64,000 nucleotides of DNA, taken from Deltaproteobacteria bacterium. Its GTDB lineage: Bacteria; Myxococcota_A; Bradymonadia; REDH01. Numbering within the stretch: position 1 is the first letter of the stretch; every line of letters starts with the position of its first letter. The notes beneath the pieces are model-generated. The model did not search any database, was not told where the DNA came from, and worked only from the letters and a program-made list of their open reading frames with translations. Position numbers and translations under genes: made by a program. The stretch lies in assembly GCA_007693585.1 (NCBI GenBank), contig REDH01000075.1, positions 1 through 64,000 on the forward strand, in the 5' to 3' direction. Of the stretch, positions 21,860 to 32,333 are shown piece by piece.

Positions 21860-24613
21860 TCAGCCGAGCCGGGCGAGGGCGGCCTCGAGGCTGGAGCGGG
21901 TCTGCCGGGCGGCTTCGAGGCGAGCCCGGTCCCTGGCGACGACGTCTGCGGGAGCACGCTCGACGAACCGTGGGTTGCCCAGCTTGCGCTCGAAGAATGC
22001 GATGTCCTCGATGGCGCGATCGAGCTCCTTGCGGATTCGTTCGCGCTCGGCGCCAGGGTCGACGAGTCCCTCGAACGGAATGACGATCTCCACCCCGGAG
22101 ACCACGGATGTCGCAGCATCGTCGGGCCGGCTGGTCTCCGGAGGCCCTGTTTCGATAAGCTCGGCTCGCGTGAGGCGCTTGATGAAGCGCTCGCCTTCGC
22201 GAACGGCGAGAGCTGCCTCGGGGTTGGCGGTGAGCAGCAGAACGCGGGGCAGCGACCGGCCGGGGGGAATCTGACTCTCGCTCCGGATTCGGCGGATCGC
22301 GGTCACCACTTCGGTCATGAGCGTGACCCGGGCCGACTCCTCGGGCCATCGACTCATGGAGGAGGACTCGGGGAATCGCGCGTGGCAGAGCAGCTCGTCC
22401 GGTCGCTCCGCAAGGTGCAGCGCTCCCCACAGCTCCTCGGTGATGAAGGGCGTGAAGGGATGGAGGAGTTTCAGAAGGCTGTCGAGGACGTGGCGGAGGG
22501 TGAGCTGTGCCGCCCGTCGGGCTTCCGGGGAGTCCTCGTCGTGGAGCACGGGCTTGGCGAGCTCGACGTACCAGTCGCAGAATTCGTGCCAGGCGAAGTC
22601 ATACAGGGCCTGGGCGGCCTCGTTGAAGCGGAAGTCACCAAGCGCTCGCTCCACCACCGCGCACGTATCGGCCAGTCGGGTCAGGATCCACTTGTCGTTG
22701 GACGAGAGGCCTGGTTCTCCGGAGGGCGCCGGTGCCGGTCCGGTCATTTCTCCAACGTGCATGTTGGCGAAACGAACGGCATTCCACAGCTTGTTGAGGA
22801 AGGCGCGGTAGCCCTCCACGCGACGGACATCCAGCTTGATGTCGCGCCCGGCCGCGGCGTAGATGGCCAGGGTGAGCCGAAGCGCGTCGGCCCCCTGGGC
22901 TTCGATGCCGTCCGGGAAGTCGCGCAGGAGCTGCTGATACGTGTCCCGTTCGCGCGGGTCGAGTCGGTCCGGGTGCACGCCGTCAATGAGGTGGAGGGGA
23001 TCGATCACATTGCCCACGGACTTCGACATCTTCTGTCCGTGCCGGTCGCGTACCATCGCGTGCAGGAAGACGGTTCGGAACGGGACATCGTCCATGGCGT
23101 ACAGACCCATCATGATCATGCGGGCAACCCAGAAGAACAGGATATCGAATCCCGTCTCGAGGACCTCCGTGGGATAGAAGCGCCGAAGGTCTTCCGTGTC
23201 CTCCGGCCAGCCCAGCGTGGAGAATGGCCACAGCGCCGAGCTGAACCAGGTGTCGAGGACGTCCTCCTCCTGATGGATCGCATCCGAGCCGCAGTGCGCA
23301 CACCGGTCCGGATCCTGACGAGCCACGGTGACTTCGCCGCAGGACTCGCAGTTCCAGGCGGGAATCCGGTGTCCCCACCAGAGCTGGCGGGAGATGCACC
23401 AGTCGCGGATGTTCTCCATCCAGTGGAAGTAGGTGCTTTCCCACTGCTCGGGTACGATCCGGATGCGTCCGTCGCGAACGGCGGCGATGGCCGGCTCCGC
23501 AAGGGGCTGCGCCCTCACGAACCACTGCTTCCCGATGCTCATGGGTTCGACGATGGCTCCGGTGCGCTGGGACCGGCCGCGGGCCAGCCGATGGGCCTCG
23601 ATTCGCACGAGGAAGCCCTGGGCCTCGAGATCCTCGACGACCCGGTCACGGGCCACTTCACGATCGAGTCCGCGGTATCGCTCCGGGACCTCGTCGTTGA
23701 GGCAGCCGTCGAGGTCCAGGATCGTGATCGAGGGGAGCGTATTCCGACGTCCGGTTTCGAAGTCGTTGAAGTCGTGTGCTGGCGTGATCTTGACGGCTCC
23801 ACTGCCGAACGCCATGTCGGCGGCTTCCGGATCGGTGATGATGGGGATGGTCCGGTCCGTGAGGGGCAGCGCCACGCTCTTCCCGTGGAGGTGCGTGTAG
23901 CGTGGATCATCGGGGTGCACAGCCACGGCGGTGTCGCCGAGGAGCGTCTCCGGCCGGGTGGTGGCCACGACGATTCGGTCGTCGGAGTCCACGACCGGGT
24001 AGGCGATGTGCCAGAGGTGTCCGTCCTCCTCTTCCTGCTCCACCTCGAGGTCCGAGAGCACGGTCTGGCCGACCGGATCCCAGTTGACGAGGCGGTCATC
24101 CCGGTGAATGAGGCCGTCTTCCCAAAGCCTGACGAAGATCTCGCGCACGGCTCGGCTGAGGCCTTCGTCGAGGGTGAAGCGCTCCCTGCTCCAGTCGAGG
24201 CTGGAGCCCATTCGCTTCATCTGGGACACGATGCGGTCGCCGTATTGGTCCTTCCATTCCCAGACGCGGTCGACGAACGCATCGCGTCCGAGCGTGGGTC
24301 GATCGAGGCCCTCCTCACGGAGGCTGCGTTCGACCACCATCTGGGTCGCGATGCCTGCGTGGTCGGTTCCCGGGAGCCACAGGGCTTCGTAGCCGGACAT
24401 TCTTCGGTGCCGAATCAGGATGTCCTGGAGCGTGTTGCCAAGAGCGTGCCCCATGTGGAGTGCGCCGGTGACGTTGGGGGGGGGCAGCACGATGGTCCAT
24501 GCGGGCCGGTCGCTGGACGCGTTGGCCCTGAAGGCGTCCGCGCGCTCCCAACGATCGGAGCCACGTTGCTCCACTCGGGTGGGGTCGTAGCCTGCGTCGA
24601 GTTCCGTGCTCAT
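21860..24613 (-). CDS. valS: Valine--tRNA ligase
   Basis: WTIVLPPPNVTGALHMGHALGNTLQDILIRHRRMSGYEALWLPGTDHAGIATQ; KMSKSVGNVIDPL; C-terminal coiled coil. Confidence 0.97.
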   Translation of the reverse strand: MSTELDAGYDPTRVEQRGSDRWERADAFRANASSDRPAWTIVLPPPNVTGALHMGHALGNTLQDILIRHRRMSGYEALWLPGTDHAGIATQMVVERSLREEGLDRPTLGRDAFVDRVWEWKDQYGDRIVSQMKRMGSSLDWSRERFTLDEGLSRAVREIFVRLWEDGLIHRDDRLVNWDPVGQTVLSDLEVEQEEEDGHLWHIAYPVVDSDDRIVVATTRPETLLGDTAVAVHPDDPRYTHLHGKSVALPLTDRTIPIITDPEAADMAFGSGAVKITPAHDFNDFETGRRNTLPSITILDLDGCLNDEVPERYRGLDREVARDRVVEDLEAQGFLVRIEAHRLARGRSQRTGAIVEPMSIGKQWFVRAQPLAEPAIAAVRDGRIRIVPEQWESTYFHWMENIRDWCISRQLWWGHRIPAWNCESCGEVTVARQDPDRCAHCGSDAIHQEEDVLDTWFSSALWPFSTLGWPEDTEDLRRFYPTEVLETGFDILFFWVARMIMMGLYAMDDVPFRTVFLHAMVRDRHGQKMSKSVGNVIDPLHLIDGVHPDRLDPRERDTYQQLLRDFPDGIEAQGADALRLTLAIYAAAGRDIKLDVRRVEGYRAFLNKLWNAVRFANMHVGEMTGPAPAPSGEPGLSSNDKWILTRLADTCAVVERALGDFRFNEAAQALYDFAWHEFCDWYVELAKPVLHDEDSPEARRAAQLTLRHVLDSLLKLLHPFTPFITEELWGALHLAERPDELLCHARFPESSSMSRWPEESARVTLMTEVVTAIRRIRSESQIPPGRSLPRVLLLTANPEAALAVREGERFIKRLTRAELIETGPPETSRPDDAATSVVSGVEIVIPFEGLVDPGAERERIRKELDRAIEDIAFFERKLGNPRFVERAPADVVARDRARLEAARQTRSSLEAALARLG

Positions 24614-24700
24614 GTCACCTCTGTCGTTCCATGCGTCGGTGGACCTCCTGCGGGCGCAGCGGCAACACCGAGCGGTGGTCTGCTGCAGCGCAGGCGCAGG

Positions 24701-24729
24701 GTTCTACTCCTCGAATGGCGACGGCACAA
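24701..24729 (-). promoter_or_regulatory. Putative promoter TTGTGC-N17-TAGAAC (minus strand)
   Basis: Plus strand GTTCTA-N17-GCACAA upstream of valS. Confidence 0.4.
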
Positions 24730-24812
24730 CCCACGCCTGCCACGGTGCGCGGCAGGGGTGCGTCGCGGTGCCGTCGTCCCGGGAGGGGTGCGGGGAGGCC
24801 CGGCGGTTCGCG

Positions 24813-26063
24813 TCAGTCCTGCGTGTCGCGGTTGCCGATGCCCTCTGCGACACGCCGTTCGGCGATGGAGGGAAGCTCCTTTTCCACGAACGCGTCGATG
24901 CGGGTCTTGGTGTAGGATTCGATTCGCGAGGCGAGCTGTTCGCGAAGCAGTTGCGCGAGCAGTTCGCGGACGATAGCGGGGAGTTCTTCCCGCACGATGG
25001 CCCGCAGTGCTTCAGGATCCAGCGGGCTCGCTGCGGGAGGGCCGGCGGCCGGGGCTTCCGTCGTGGGGGCTTGCGGGAGCCGGGAGGCTGTCTCCGGAGT
25101 TGCATCCATCGCCGAGGCAGCAGGGCCGGGTGCCTCGGGCGGAGGTGCCGGGGCTGCAGGTGCAGCCGGCGGCGCGGCAGCGGCTTCGTCGTCGACACTG
25201 GGCTGGTCCGAGGTGATGGCCTCGTTCCGTGGCATCGCAGGCCGGGCGGGGCGCGATGCAGGGGGCGGCATGAGCGGGCCAGGGCCTCGGAGGCCTCCCG
25301 GTCTGGGCAGTGCCCCCGGGGGGCGGAGGGAACCGGTGGAGGGTCTCCGCGGCGGGGGTGAGGCGGGGAGGGGGGGGCTCGTCGGTGGAGCCGGGGGTTC
25401 GTTGTCGATTGCGCCGATCTCGACGTCGAGGTCGGCGGTGTCGTCGTCCCCCATGGCGTCGGCCGGCATTGCGGCCTCGGGCTCGGCGGTGTCGTCGACG
25501 AAGACGAGGTCATCTTGCTCGTCGGGGTGCTCATGGAAGTCCGCGGACGTTCCCTCGTCCTCCTCGTCGTCGATGACGAAGACGATCTCTTCCTCGCCGT
25601 CCGGGTCGTCGACGGACGTGCCGATCGGGTCCAGGCTGTCGTCGGGTTCCGGTGCGGCGGGTTCCGGTGCGGCGGGAGGTGCAGCATCCCCCGTGGCAGC
25701 GAGCGCCTCGTCGATGGTCTCGAGCAGCGCCTCGCTGCGAAACGGCTTCAGGATGGATGCGTGTGCGCCGGCGGCGACAGCGTCGGCGTCCTCGTGGGGG
25801 TGCCACCGGCCGCCCACGAGGATGATGCGCATCTGGCTGCAGTCGGGATCTGCGCGGAGCGCCTGGCACAGGTCGACACCACTGCCATCCGGGAGGTGGT
25901 AGTCGATCAGGGCGATGTCCGGGGCGTGCGTGCGGATCTGGTCGCGCGCCTCGGCGGCTGACGCGGCGGTGAGCACGGTCCAGTCGGTGTTCCGGAACAT
26001 CCAGTCCACCGCGGTGGTGACGGTGGTGCTGTCATCGACGATCAAAAGGGTCTTCGCCATCAT
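24813..26063 (-). CDS. Response-regulator receiver protein with long acidic/Pro-Ala linker and charged helical C-terminus
   Basis: KTLLIVDDSTTVTTAVDWMF...DIALIDYHLPDGSGVDLCQALR...GAHASILKPF; C-term LDPEALRAIVREELPAIVRELLAQLLREQLASRIESYTKTRIDAFVEKELPSIAERR. Confidence 0.85.
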   Translation of the reverse strand: MMAKTLLIVDDSTTVTTAVDWMFRNTDWTVLTAASAAEARDQIRTHAPDIALIDYHLPDGSGVDLCQALRADPDCSQMRIILVGGRWHPHEDADAVAAGAHASILKPFRSEALLETIDEALAATGDAAPPAAPEPAAPEPDDSLDPIGTSVDDPDGEEEIVFVIDDEEDEGTSADFHEHPDEQDDLVFVDDTAEPEAAMPADAMGDDDTADLDVEIGAIDNEPPAPPTSPPLPASPPPRRPSTGSLRPPGALPRPGGLRGPGPLMPPPASRPARPAMPRNEAITSDQPSVDDEAAAAPPAAPAAPAPPPEAPGPAASAMDATPETASRLPQAPTTEAPAAGPPAASPLDPEALRAIVREELPAIVRELLAQLLREQLASRIESYTKTRIDAFVEKELPSIAERRVAEGIGNRDTQD

Positions 26064-26240
26064 CCGCCTGTCGCTGCCTGGGGTTGTCCGGTCACTGCCC
26101 GGCGTTCGGTTGAACGTGCCCGGGCAGTTCGGCGTCGTCGAGCCGGGCTTCTGGCTCCGACGAACGGCCGGGTGGGCCGAGGCAAGCCAGCTCCGCTCTC
26201 CTGACGCCTCGGCGGGCGTATCACCTTGCCCGGCGGATCG

Positions 26241-28598
26241 TCAACTTCCGCGCGCCGGACAGGGCGGCAAGGGGGTCGTGGAGGCCGGGGAGTGCTCGAG
26301 GGCGGAAATGGTGAGCGGTCCGGCAGCGGAAGACAGATGGAGGCGTCCGTCGCTGTCGGATTCGAGGGCGGCGCACACGCTGCGCCAGGCGTCGTCGACC
26401 AGGCGCGCGAGTTCCCCGGATTCGAGTCGAAGGGCCACGAAGCGAGCGCCGTCCGTGACCAGGTGCTCGGCCCCGATGGAGACGGTGGTGCCGTCTGCCA
26501 GTTCGGCGAGTGGAGGTGTGGTGTTCAGGCGCAGGCGGGTGACGAAATGCCCCGTGAGGTCGACGAGCACCGGATACGTGTAGGGCGGAATACGGAGGAC
26601 CCATGTACCGGCTGTGGTTCGTTCGAGCGAGCGGTGGAAGAGGGCGGCGAGCCGTTGGTTCGTGAAGCGGACACCCTCGTGATGCCATCGCCCGAACGGA
26701 TCGAGACGGATCTCCTCGAGTGGTGAGCCATGGGCAAGAAAGTTGCGAACGGCCGAGGGGATCTCGGGATCGGACAGTGCGCGGTCGCGAAGAAGATCGA
26801 GTCGATTGACGTTGGTCATGCCGAGGAACTCGTGCGGATGGGATGTGCCGGGGGGCGAGGCTGCTCGCTCCGGTTCCGGCAGGACTCCTCGGCGGAGGTA
26901 GCGGCTGAGGCGCTCCCCGTCCACCAGCACGAGGCGGTGATCGTCGACGACGCGGGGCTCGCCCCGGAGGACGATCGTTCGCGTTCCGGGAGTGCTGGGG
27001 ATGGCGACGGACAGGTACTCCTCGCCGGTCCGGTGCGTGGCGAGTACGGGCTGGCTGGCGAGCTGCATTCCCCGCTGCAGTCCCGCACGGTCGGCTGGCG
27101 AGCCGGGGACCACGGACGTGATGTACCAGGTGTTCCGAAACGTCCGGTCGAATCGAAGGCCGAAGTCCATCACCGTGACGGACCGGACGGACGTGGCGAT
27201 GCCGATGTCCGAGAGTGCCGGGAGAAGCGAGGCGAGAGACTCTCCCGTCGCCGTTGCGCGCTGCACGGCGGTCCAGTCTCCGCCGGTCCGGGACTCGAGC
27301 AGGGACATGAGTCGCGCGGTCGTCAGTGACGCTCTCGTCTGCCGTGGTTGCTCGGCGAGCCACGTGACGAACGCCCCAAGACTGTCTTCCCCACGGGACC
27401 GCAGTCCGAGATCGATGATTGCCCCCAGGAGCAGTCCGACGTCGTAGGGCAGACGCTGCTCGGCGCCATGGGGGGGGGCGTGCGAGAACACGAGCATGTC
27501 CTGGACATCGTGTCCGGCGATGGCGCGCCAGGCGGCGTCGAGTCGGCTGGCGAAGGCGCTCGGAGGCATGAGCTCGGCTGCAGACAGGGACAGCAGGGCG
27601 AGATAGTCCGTGACTCCCTCGATGAACCACCCCATGTCGCTGGCCGAGCGGGGCGCGGGGCGGATGCGATGACCGATCAGCCGATGCATCTCCTCGTGCG
27701 CGACGAGTTCGACGAGAGCGTGTCCGAGAGGCGGTCCTTCGGGGGGCACCTCGAGGATGTGTCCCCCGGGGAATGCCGTCCCCGTCAGCGGATTGAGCGG
27801 GTCGACGCGGGGGACGAGAACGGTCCAGGTCTGCCGATGGCGATGAAGGCGACGCTGGGCGCGGATGACGTTGCAGATCAGCTCGGGGAGGGCGTCGGGA
27901 ACGGGGACGGCGCTGAACACGGAGAGGAGCTCGCCTGCACAGAGATGGTCGAGGGCGCGCCACCGACCCGCGAGAAGGACGGCGTCGTGCAGCTCGGAGA
28001 GCGTGACCTCGCGGTCGCGCGGCAGACCGGCGGCGACGATGTCGCCGGAGAGGGTCACGCGAATACGAGGCGACAGGGGGAGATTCAAAGGAGCGGGCAT
28101 CAGCGCGAATCCGGAGGCGAGCAAGCGGTCCCCATCCGAGAAGGCCCGATGCCTCGTCGCGTCATCGAACACGCGAGTGGCCGGTGTGAGTGCCCACGAG
28201 ACGGTGACCGGTCCCCTCCCGTCGGTCTGGAGCAGGAATCGCCCCGGACCGGCCGAAAGCACACGCAGGGGCACGCCTTCGTGGTCCGTGGCCGAGATGC
28301 CATGAATGTCATCCATGAACCCGGTGCGGCCCGCGAGGCTGGTCGGGAAGGCGAGGTCCAGCGGCCCGCCGGCGCCGGCGAGCAGCTCCTCCGGGACAAC
28401 AAGGCGCGCGCGCAGCGAAGGGCCCCGATCGGCAGTGACGGTCAGTTCGAGCAGGGCCTCCGGTGCTGTTCGTGACCGCTCTGCCTCGGGCGACTGGCGC
28501 GACCCGCAACCCGACAGCGCTCCCAGGAGTACCAGGAGCAGGAAACCGGCGCTGACAGCATCAGGTGATGAATCGAACAGGGGAAACTGTGCGGGCAT
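26241..28598 (-). CDS. Lipoprotein, M61-like (gluzincin) peptidase with PDZ domain
   Basis: Lipobox GALSGC; LVAHEEMHRLIGHRI...GWFIEGVTDYLALLSL; PDZ-like WYITSVVPGSPADRAGLQRGMQL. Confidence 0.75.
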   Translation of the reverse strand: MPAQFPLFDSSPDAVSAGFLLLVLLGALSGCGSRQSPEAERSRTAPEALLELTVTADRGPSLRARLVVPEELLAGAGGPLDLAFPTSLAGRTGFMDDIHGISATDHEGVPLRVLSAGPGRFLLQTDGRGPVTVSWALTPATRVFDDATRHRAFSDGDRLLASGFALMPAPLNLPLSPRIRVTLSGDIVAAGLPRDREVTLSELHDAVLLAGRWRALDHLCAGELLSVFSAVPVPDALPELICNVIRAQRRLHRHRQTWTVLVPRVDPLNPLTGTAFPGGHILEVPPEGPPLGHALVELVAHEEMHRLIGHRIRPAPRSASDMGWFIEGVTDYLALLSLSAAELMPPSAFASRLDAAWRAIAGHDVQDMLVFSHAPPHGAEQRLPYDVGLLLGAIIDLGLRSRGEDSLGAFVTWLAEQPRQTRASLTTARLMSLLESRTGGDWTAVQRATATGESLASLLPALSDIGIATSVRSVTVMDFGLRFDRTFRNTWYITSVVPGSPADRAGLQRGMQLASQPVLATHRTGEEYLSVAIPSTPGTRTIVLRGEPRVVDDHRLVLVDGERLSRYLRRGVLPEPERAASPPGTSHPHEFLGMTNVNRLDLLRDRALSDPEIPSAVRNFLAHGSPLEEIRLDPFGRWHHEGVRFTNQRLAALFHRSLERTTAGTWVLRIPPYTYPVLVDLTGHFVTRLRLNTTPPLAELADGTTVSIGAEHLVTDGARFVALRLESGELARLVDDAWRSVCAALESDSDGRLHLSSAAGPLTISALEHSPASTTPLPPCPARGS

Positions 28599-28856
28599 CG
28601 CGGCTCCGAACCGTCCGGACGAGCGTGACCATCCTGCGCAGCGAGCCATCTCCACGAGACGTTCGCGACAGGAGATGAGCCTAGCACGCCCCCCCGAGCT
28701 CCGCGAAGAATCGACGGATGATGAGCAGGCCCGTGCGCGCGTCATGATCCCGCGGTGCGATGACTCGGGGCCGGAGACCGGACTGTCGTGAGGAACCACT
28801 GCCCACTGATGCCAGCTCGGCGCATCGTTCGCTCACCCCCCTCCGCCAACAGAACC

Positions 28857-28885
28857 TTGCAAAAGGAACCCCGCACGGCTAGCAA
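28857..28885 (+). promoter_or_regulatory. Putative promoter TTGCAA-N17-TAGCAA
   Basis: 17-bp spacing, TAG-type -10, 43 bp upstream of ATG 28928. Confidence 0.35.
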
Positions 28886-28927
28886 TGCGTGAGCTGAAGC
28901 GTCCACAGTTCACTCTGGAGAACCGGA

Positions 28928-29644
28928 ATGAAGAAGAGGCTCATCGTCACGGCGGTTGCTGGCACCGTCGCCCTGCTCCTGCTTTCGCCCGCCTCCGCCG
29001 AAGCGGAAGGCGACGATTCTCCGACTGCCGGCATGATTGCGCAGGCGGGAGATGCTGCGAGGGACGGCAGTCGGACGGAACAGCGCCCCCTCGACTTCGA
29101 CATGCGCATGCGCGAGATCGAAGACCGCGTCGGAGAACTCAAGGACGAGGTCTTCCGTTCGCGTTCTCGCCTCTTTCTGCTCCGCGAGCAGGTGCTTCAG
29201 GATCGAATCGGCGGATCCAGGGTCGTGATCAACCACCGCGACCGCCTGGGCAACCGCTACCGCGTGGTCCGGGTGCTCTACGCGCTCAACGGCGAATCGG
29301 TGTTCGTGGCCAACGAGGATACGACGGACTTTGCGGCCATTCGACACCATCAGGTTCACTCGGGATCGGCCATTGCGGGTCCCCAGAACATCACCGCTCA
29401 GGTGTGGGTCGTCGGGAACCCGCTCGGTGTCTTCTCCTACATGTCGGGTTATCGCTTCACCATCCGGAACGCGCACTCCTTCAGCGTGGAAGAGGGCCAG
29501 ACGGCCGAGATTTCGGTGGTGATCGAGAGCCGGGGCGGCGTGAACACGCCCATCGACGAGCGGCTCGTCGTTCGCTTCGATGCCGACTTCTACGACACCG
29601 TGGATGGGGTCGGTGACGAGGTCGCTGCCGGGCAGACCCCCTGA
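28928..29644 (+). CDS. Secreted protein of unknown function; first gene of the envelope-machine cluster
   Basis: Signal peptide MKKRLIVTAVAGTVALLLLSPASAEA; short helical region then beta-rich domain; overlaps next gene TGATG. Confidence 0.75.
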   Translation: MKKRLIVTAVAGTVALLLLSPASAEAEGDDSPTAGMIAQAGDAARDGSRTEQRPLDFDMRMREIEDRVGELKDEVFRSRSRLFLLREQVLQDRIGGSRVVINHRDRLGNRYRVVRVLYALNGESVFVANEDTTDFAAIRHHQVHSGSAIAGPQNITAQVWVVGNPLGVFSYMSGYRFTIRNAHSFSVEEGQTAEISVVIESRGGVNTPIDERLVVRFDADFYDTVDGVGDEVAAGQTP

Positions 29645-32328
29645 TGTTCCTGCGCTTTCCTCATCTCGGGGTCTCCGCGTTCGCCGCGTGTCTGGTCCTC
29701 GTTCCGCCTGTGACCGCATCGGCCCAGTCGGTAGGCGATCTGCGCTCTTCCGTGGAGCGAGTCGAGGGCATCATCGCGGACATGGCGACGTTCGATGAAC
29801 GCTTTCTCGGTGATCTCTACATCGATCGGGCACGAGACTTCGAGCGCCGGATGGTGGAGGGACGGCTCCTGGTCGACCTCGAGCAGCATGATGCCGCGGC
29901 CATCCTGCTGATGGACCTGTTCGAAGACCCCCGGCATCGTGAGCGTCCGGAGCGCACGGAGCTGCAGCGCCTGCTGGCGGACAGCCTGTACGCATCGGGG
30001 GTGCATGATCTTGCGGTGCTGCATTACCGGGCGCTGTTGTACGAGCGAGATGCGGAGCTTCAGGTGCATGCGGGTCAGCGCCTGCTGGACATCGCCCTCC
30101 GAACGGGGCGCGTCGACCGTCTGCCGGAGACTCTCCGTGTGCTTGAGGAGGCCCTTCAGGGTCGGGACGCCGACGACGAGCTCAACTATCTGCGTGGCCG
30201 GGCGCTCTTCCACACCGGGGAGCGCCAGGCCGCCCTTCGGGCGTTCGATACCGTTCGCGGGAGCAGTTCGCTGGCAGAACGAGCATCCTACTTCGCAGCC
30301 GTCGTCGAGGCGGCGCTGGGGGACCACGAGGCTGCCCTGAGTCGGTTCCGCGATCAGTTCACGCGTCTCGCAGACGCCGGCGATGAATTGGCCAGAGAAC
30401 TCCGCAACCTTGCGGCACTCGGTGCGGCGAGGGTTCTCTACGAGCAGGGGAACTGGACCGGCGCACTGGGATTCTACGGTCGCGTGGATGCGGATTCGCG
30501 GCACTTCGACCGAGCGCTCTACGAGAGCAGCTGGACGATGATTCGCCTGGATCGCTTGCCGCAGGCCAGTCGCGATCTGGAGATTCTGGCTCTCACCGCA
30601 CTGGACAGCCGAGTTCGGCCCGAGGCGCTGCTGCTGCGGGGCGAGACGGAGCTGCGGCGTGGCGAGTTCGACTCGGCTGTTGCCGTCTTCGAGGAAGTCA
30701 GGGCGGCCTATGAGCCGATCGAGGACGAGGTGCGAGACGCCATGGGTCTTCTCCAGCGCCGCGTGCGGGAGGAGGGGGTGACCATCGAGGGCTTGCGGAT
30801 TCGACGCATCCTGTCGCCCCGCGCGCGCGACTGGCTGGATCGGGGGCGGGGGTCGGCCTCCCTGCTCGAAGACCTGGAGGACCTTCAGGCGGAGTTGCTG
30901 TTTCAGGTACAGCTCGTCGAGGACCTGAACGAAGCGCTGGCGCTCGATCGGCAGATCGCGGGATTTCCCATCCTGCGGAACGGCTGGAACCTCGCGCTGC
31001 AGTACCGAATGGAACTCGTGGCCATGGAGTCGTCGTTTCTCGACATGGAGCGCGATGCGCTCTGGGATCGACTGTCCGATGAAGAAAGGACGCGCTATCG
31101 AAGCATTCGCAACCAAAGGGTGATGCTGGCCCGCCAGGTGCAACGTCTGCCCAGCACAGCCCGGGCGATGGGGGAGCGAGAGGAACAGCGTGCGGCGCGA
31201 ATCCGAGGCGCCGAGCAGGAACTCTTCCTTGCCATGCAGGAGCTGGAGGCCGATTCGGCCAGGCTCGATGCGATCGAGCAACTCGTGCGCGACGCACAGC
31301 GCCGCGGGGAGCCAATGGAGGACGAGGAACGGATTTTCGGGAACCTGGAGGTGTCACGCCAACGCGCTGCCGCCAGGATGGAAGTTGCGGAAGATCTGCG
31401 TCGACGACTCTCCCGCCTGCGTGCCGAGGCGCTCGGTGGAGGAAGCCTTACCCCGGATGAACGAGCCGCGCTCGACGCGTACGAGACGGTCGTTCTCGAG
31501 GAGCGTACCTTTCTTCAGCAGTACCGTTCCCGAGTGAGAGGATTGTCACCTGTCGACCCGGGGCGAGGCGACGCATCCGGGCGCGTTGCCCGCCTGCAGG
31601 CCGAAGGCGTCCTCGTGCGACGGGACCTGCGACAGCTACTGGACGAGATCGGACCGATCGAAGCCGCCCTGGATGACGAGCAGTCGCTCACGGAGAGCGA
31701 GCGCTCCCGAGCCCGCGCCGAGCTTGATCGATTGCGGGCCGACCTCGCTGCGCTGCTCGAACGGCTCGACGACGAGGTGGTGGCAAGGCTTCAGCGCGAG
31801 GAGGCAGCTCTCGGTGACGTCGTGGACGAGAGCGAACACGAACGCACCGCGAGGGTGGAAGAAATGGTCGATGATCTGATCCTGCTGGAGCGCGGCGCGC
31901 TGACCGCGGCCGAGATCGAACGTCGAAGGGAACTGCTTGGGCGGATCGACGAGGCCCGGGCCCGTCGTGATGTGGCAGAGCGCCAGGTGGCGGGGTTCTT
32001 CGCCGCCGCACAGGCGGTCGTGGCTGCTGAAGGTGATCGACTGCGGATCGCGCTCGATGCAGCCACCGATGAAGTGATCGCCCTTCAGGAGCAGTACGTG
32101 GTCACGGAAGCCGTGGCGCGACGCGCGGCGCTCGATCAGGCGCTCCTCGCCCTGGCTGGGGTGCGAGACCGCTTCGCCGATATCAACCTTCGGGCGAACC
32201 TGGGCGTGCTGGACGTCTCATGGCGCGAGTTCGAGGAAGCCACAACCGAGCGTCGGAATGTCACACAGGAGCGAATACGTTCACTCAATGTGCTTCGCGC
32301 CGACTTCGAAGAGATTCTTGGGGAGTAG
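29644..32328 (+). CDS. Secreted TPR/coiled-coil protein (Glt-like periplasmic component)
   Basis: Signal peptide ending ASAQ; TPR-like helical repeats in N-half (e.g. LNYLRGRALFHTGERQAALRAFDTV, PEALLLRGETELRRGEFDSAVAVFEEVRAAY); coiled-coil C-half. Confidence 0.75.
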   Translation: MFLRFPHLGVSAFAACLVLVPPVTASAQSVGDLRSSVERVEGIIADMATFDERFLGDLYIDRARDFERRMVEGRLLVDLEQHDAAAILLMDLFEDPRHRERPERTELQRLLADSLYASGVHDLAVLHYRALLYERDAELQVHAGQRLLDIALRTGRVDRLPETLRVLEEALQGRDADDELNYLRGRALFHTGERQAALRAFDTVRGSSSLAERASYFAAVVEAALGDHEAALSRFRDQFTRLADAGDELARELRNLAALGAARVLYEQGNWTGALGFYGRVDADSRHFDRALYESSWTMIRLDRLPQASRDLEILALTALDSRVRPEALLLRGETELRRGEFDSAVAVFEEVRAAYEPIEDEVRDAMGLLQRRVREEGVTIEGLRIRRILSPRARDWLDRGRGSASLLEDLEDLQAELLFQVQLVEDLNEALALDRQIAGFPILRNGWNLALQYRMELVAMESSFLDMERDALWDRLSDEERTRYRSIRNQRVMLARQVQRLPSTARAMGEREEQRAARIRGAEQELFLAMQELEADSARLDAIEQLVRDAQRRGEPMEDEERIFGNLEVSRQRAAARMEVAEDLRRRLSRLRAEALGGGSLTPDERAALDAYETVVLEERTFLQQYRSRVRGLSPVDPGRGDASGRVARLQAEGVLVRRDLRQLLDEIGPIEAALDDEQSLTESERSRARAELDRLRADLAALLERLDDEVVARLQREEAALGDVVDESEHERTARVEEMVDDLILLERGALTAAEIERRRELLGRIDEARARRDVAERQVAGFFAAAQAVVAAEGDRLRIALDAATDEVIALQEQYVVTEAVARRAALDQALLALAGVRDRFADINLRANLGVLDVSWREFEEATTERRNVTQERIRSLNVLRADFEEILGE

Positions 32329-32333
32329 CTGCG

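Noticed and set aside
22382-24976. 864-aa plus-strand ORF
   Set aside because: Antisense shadow of valS
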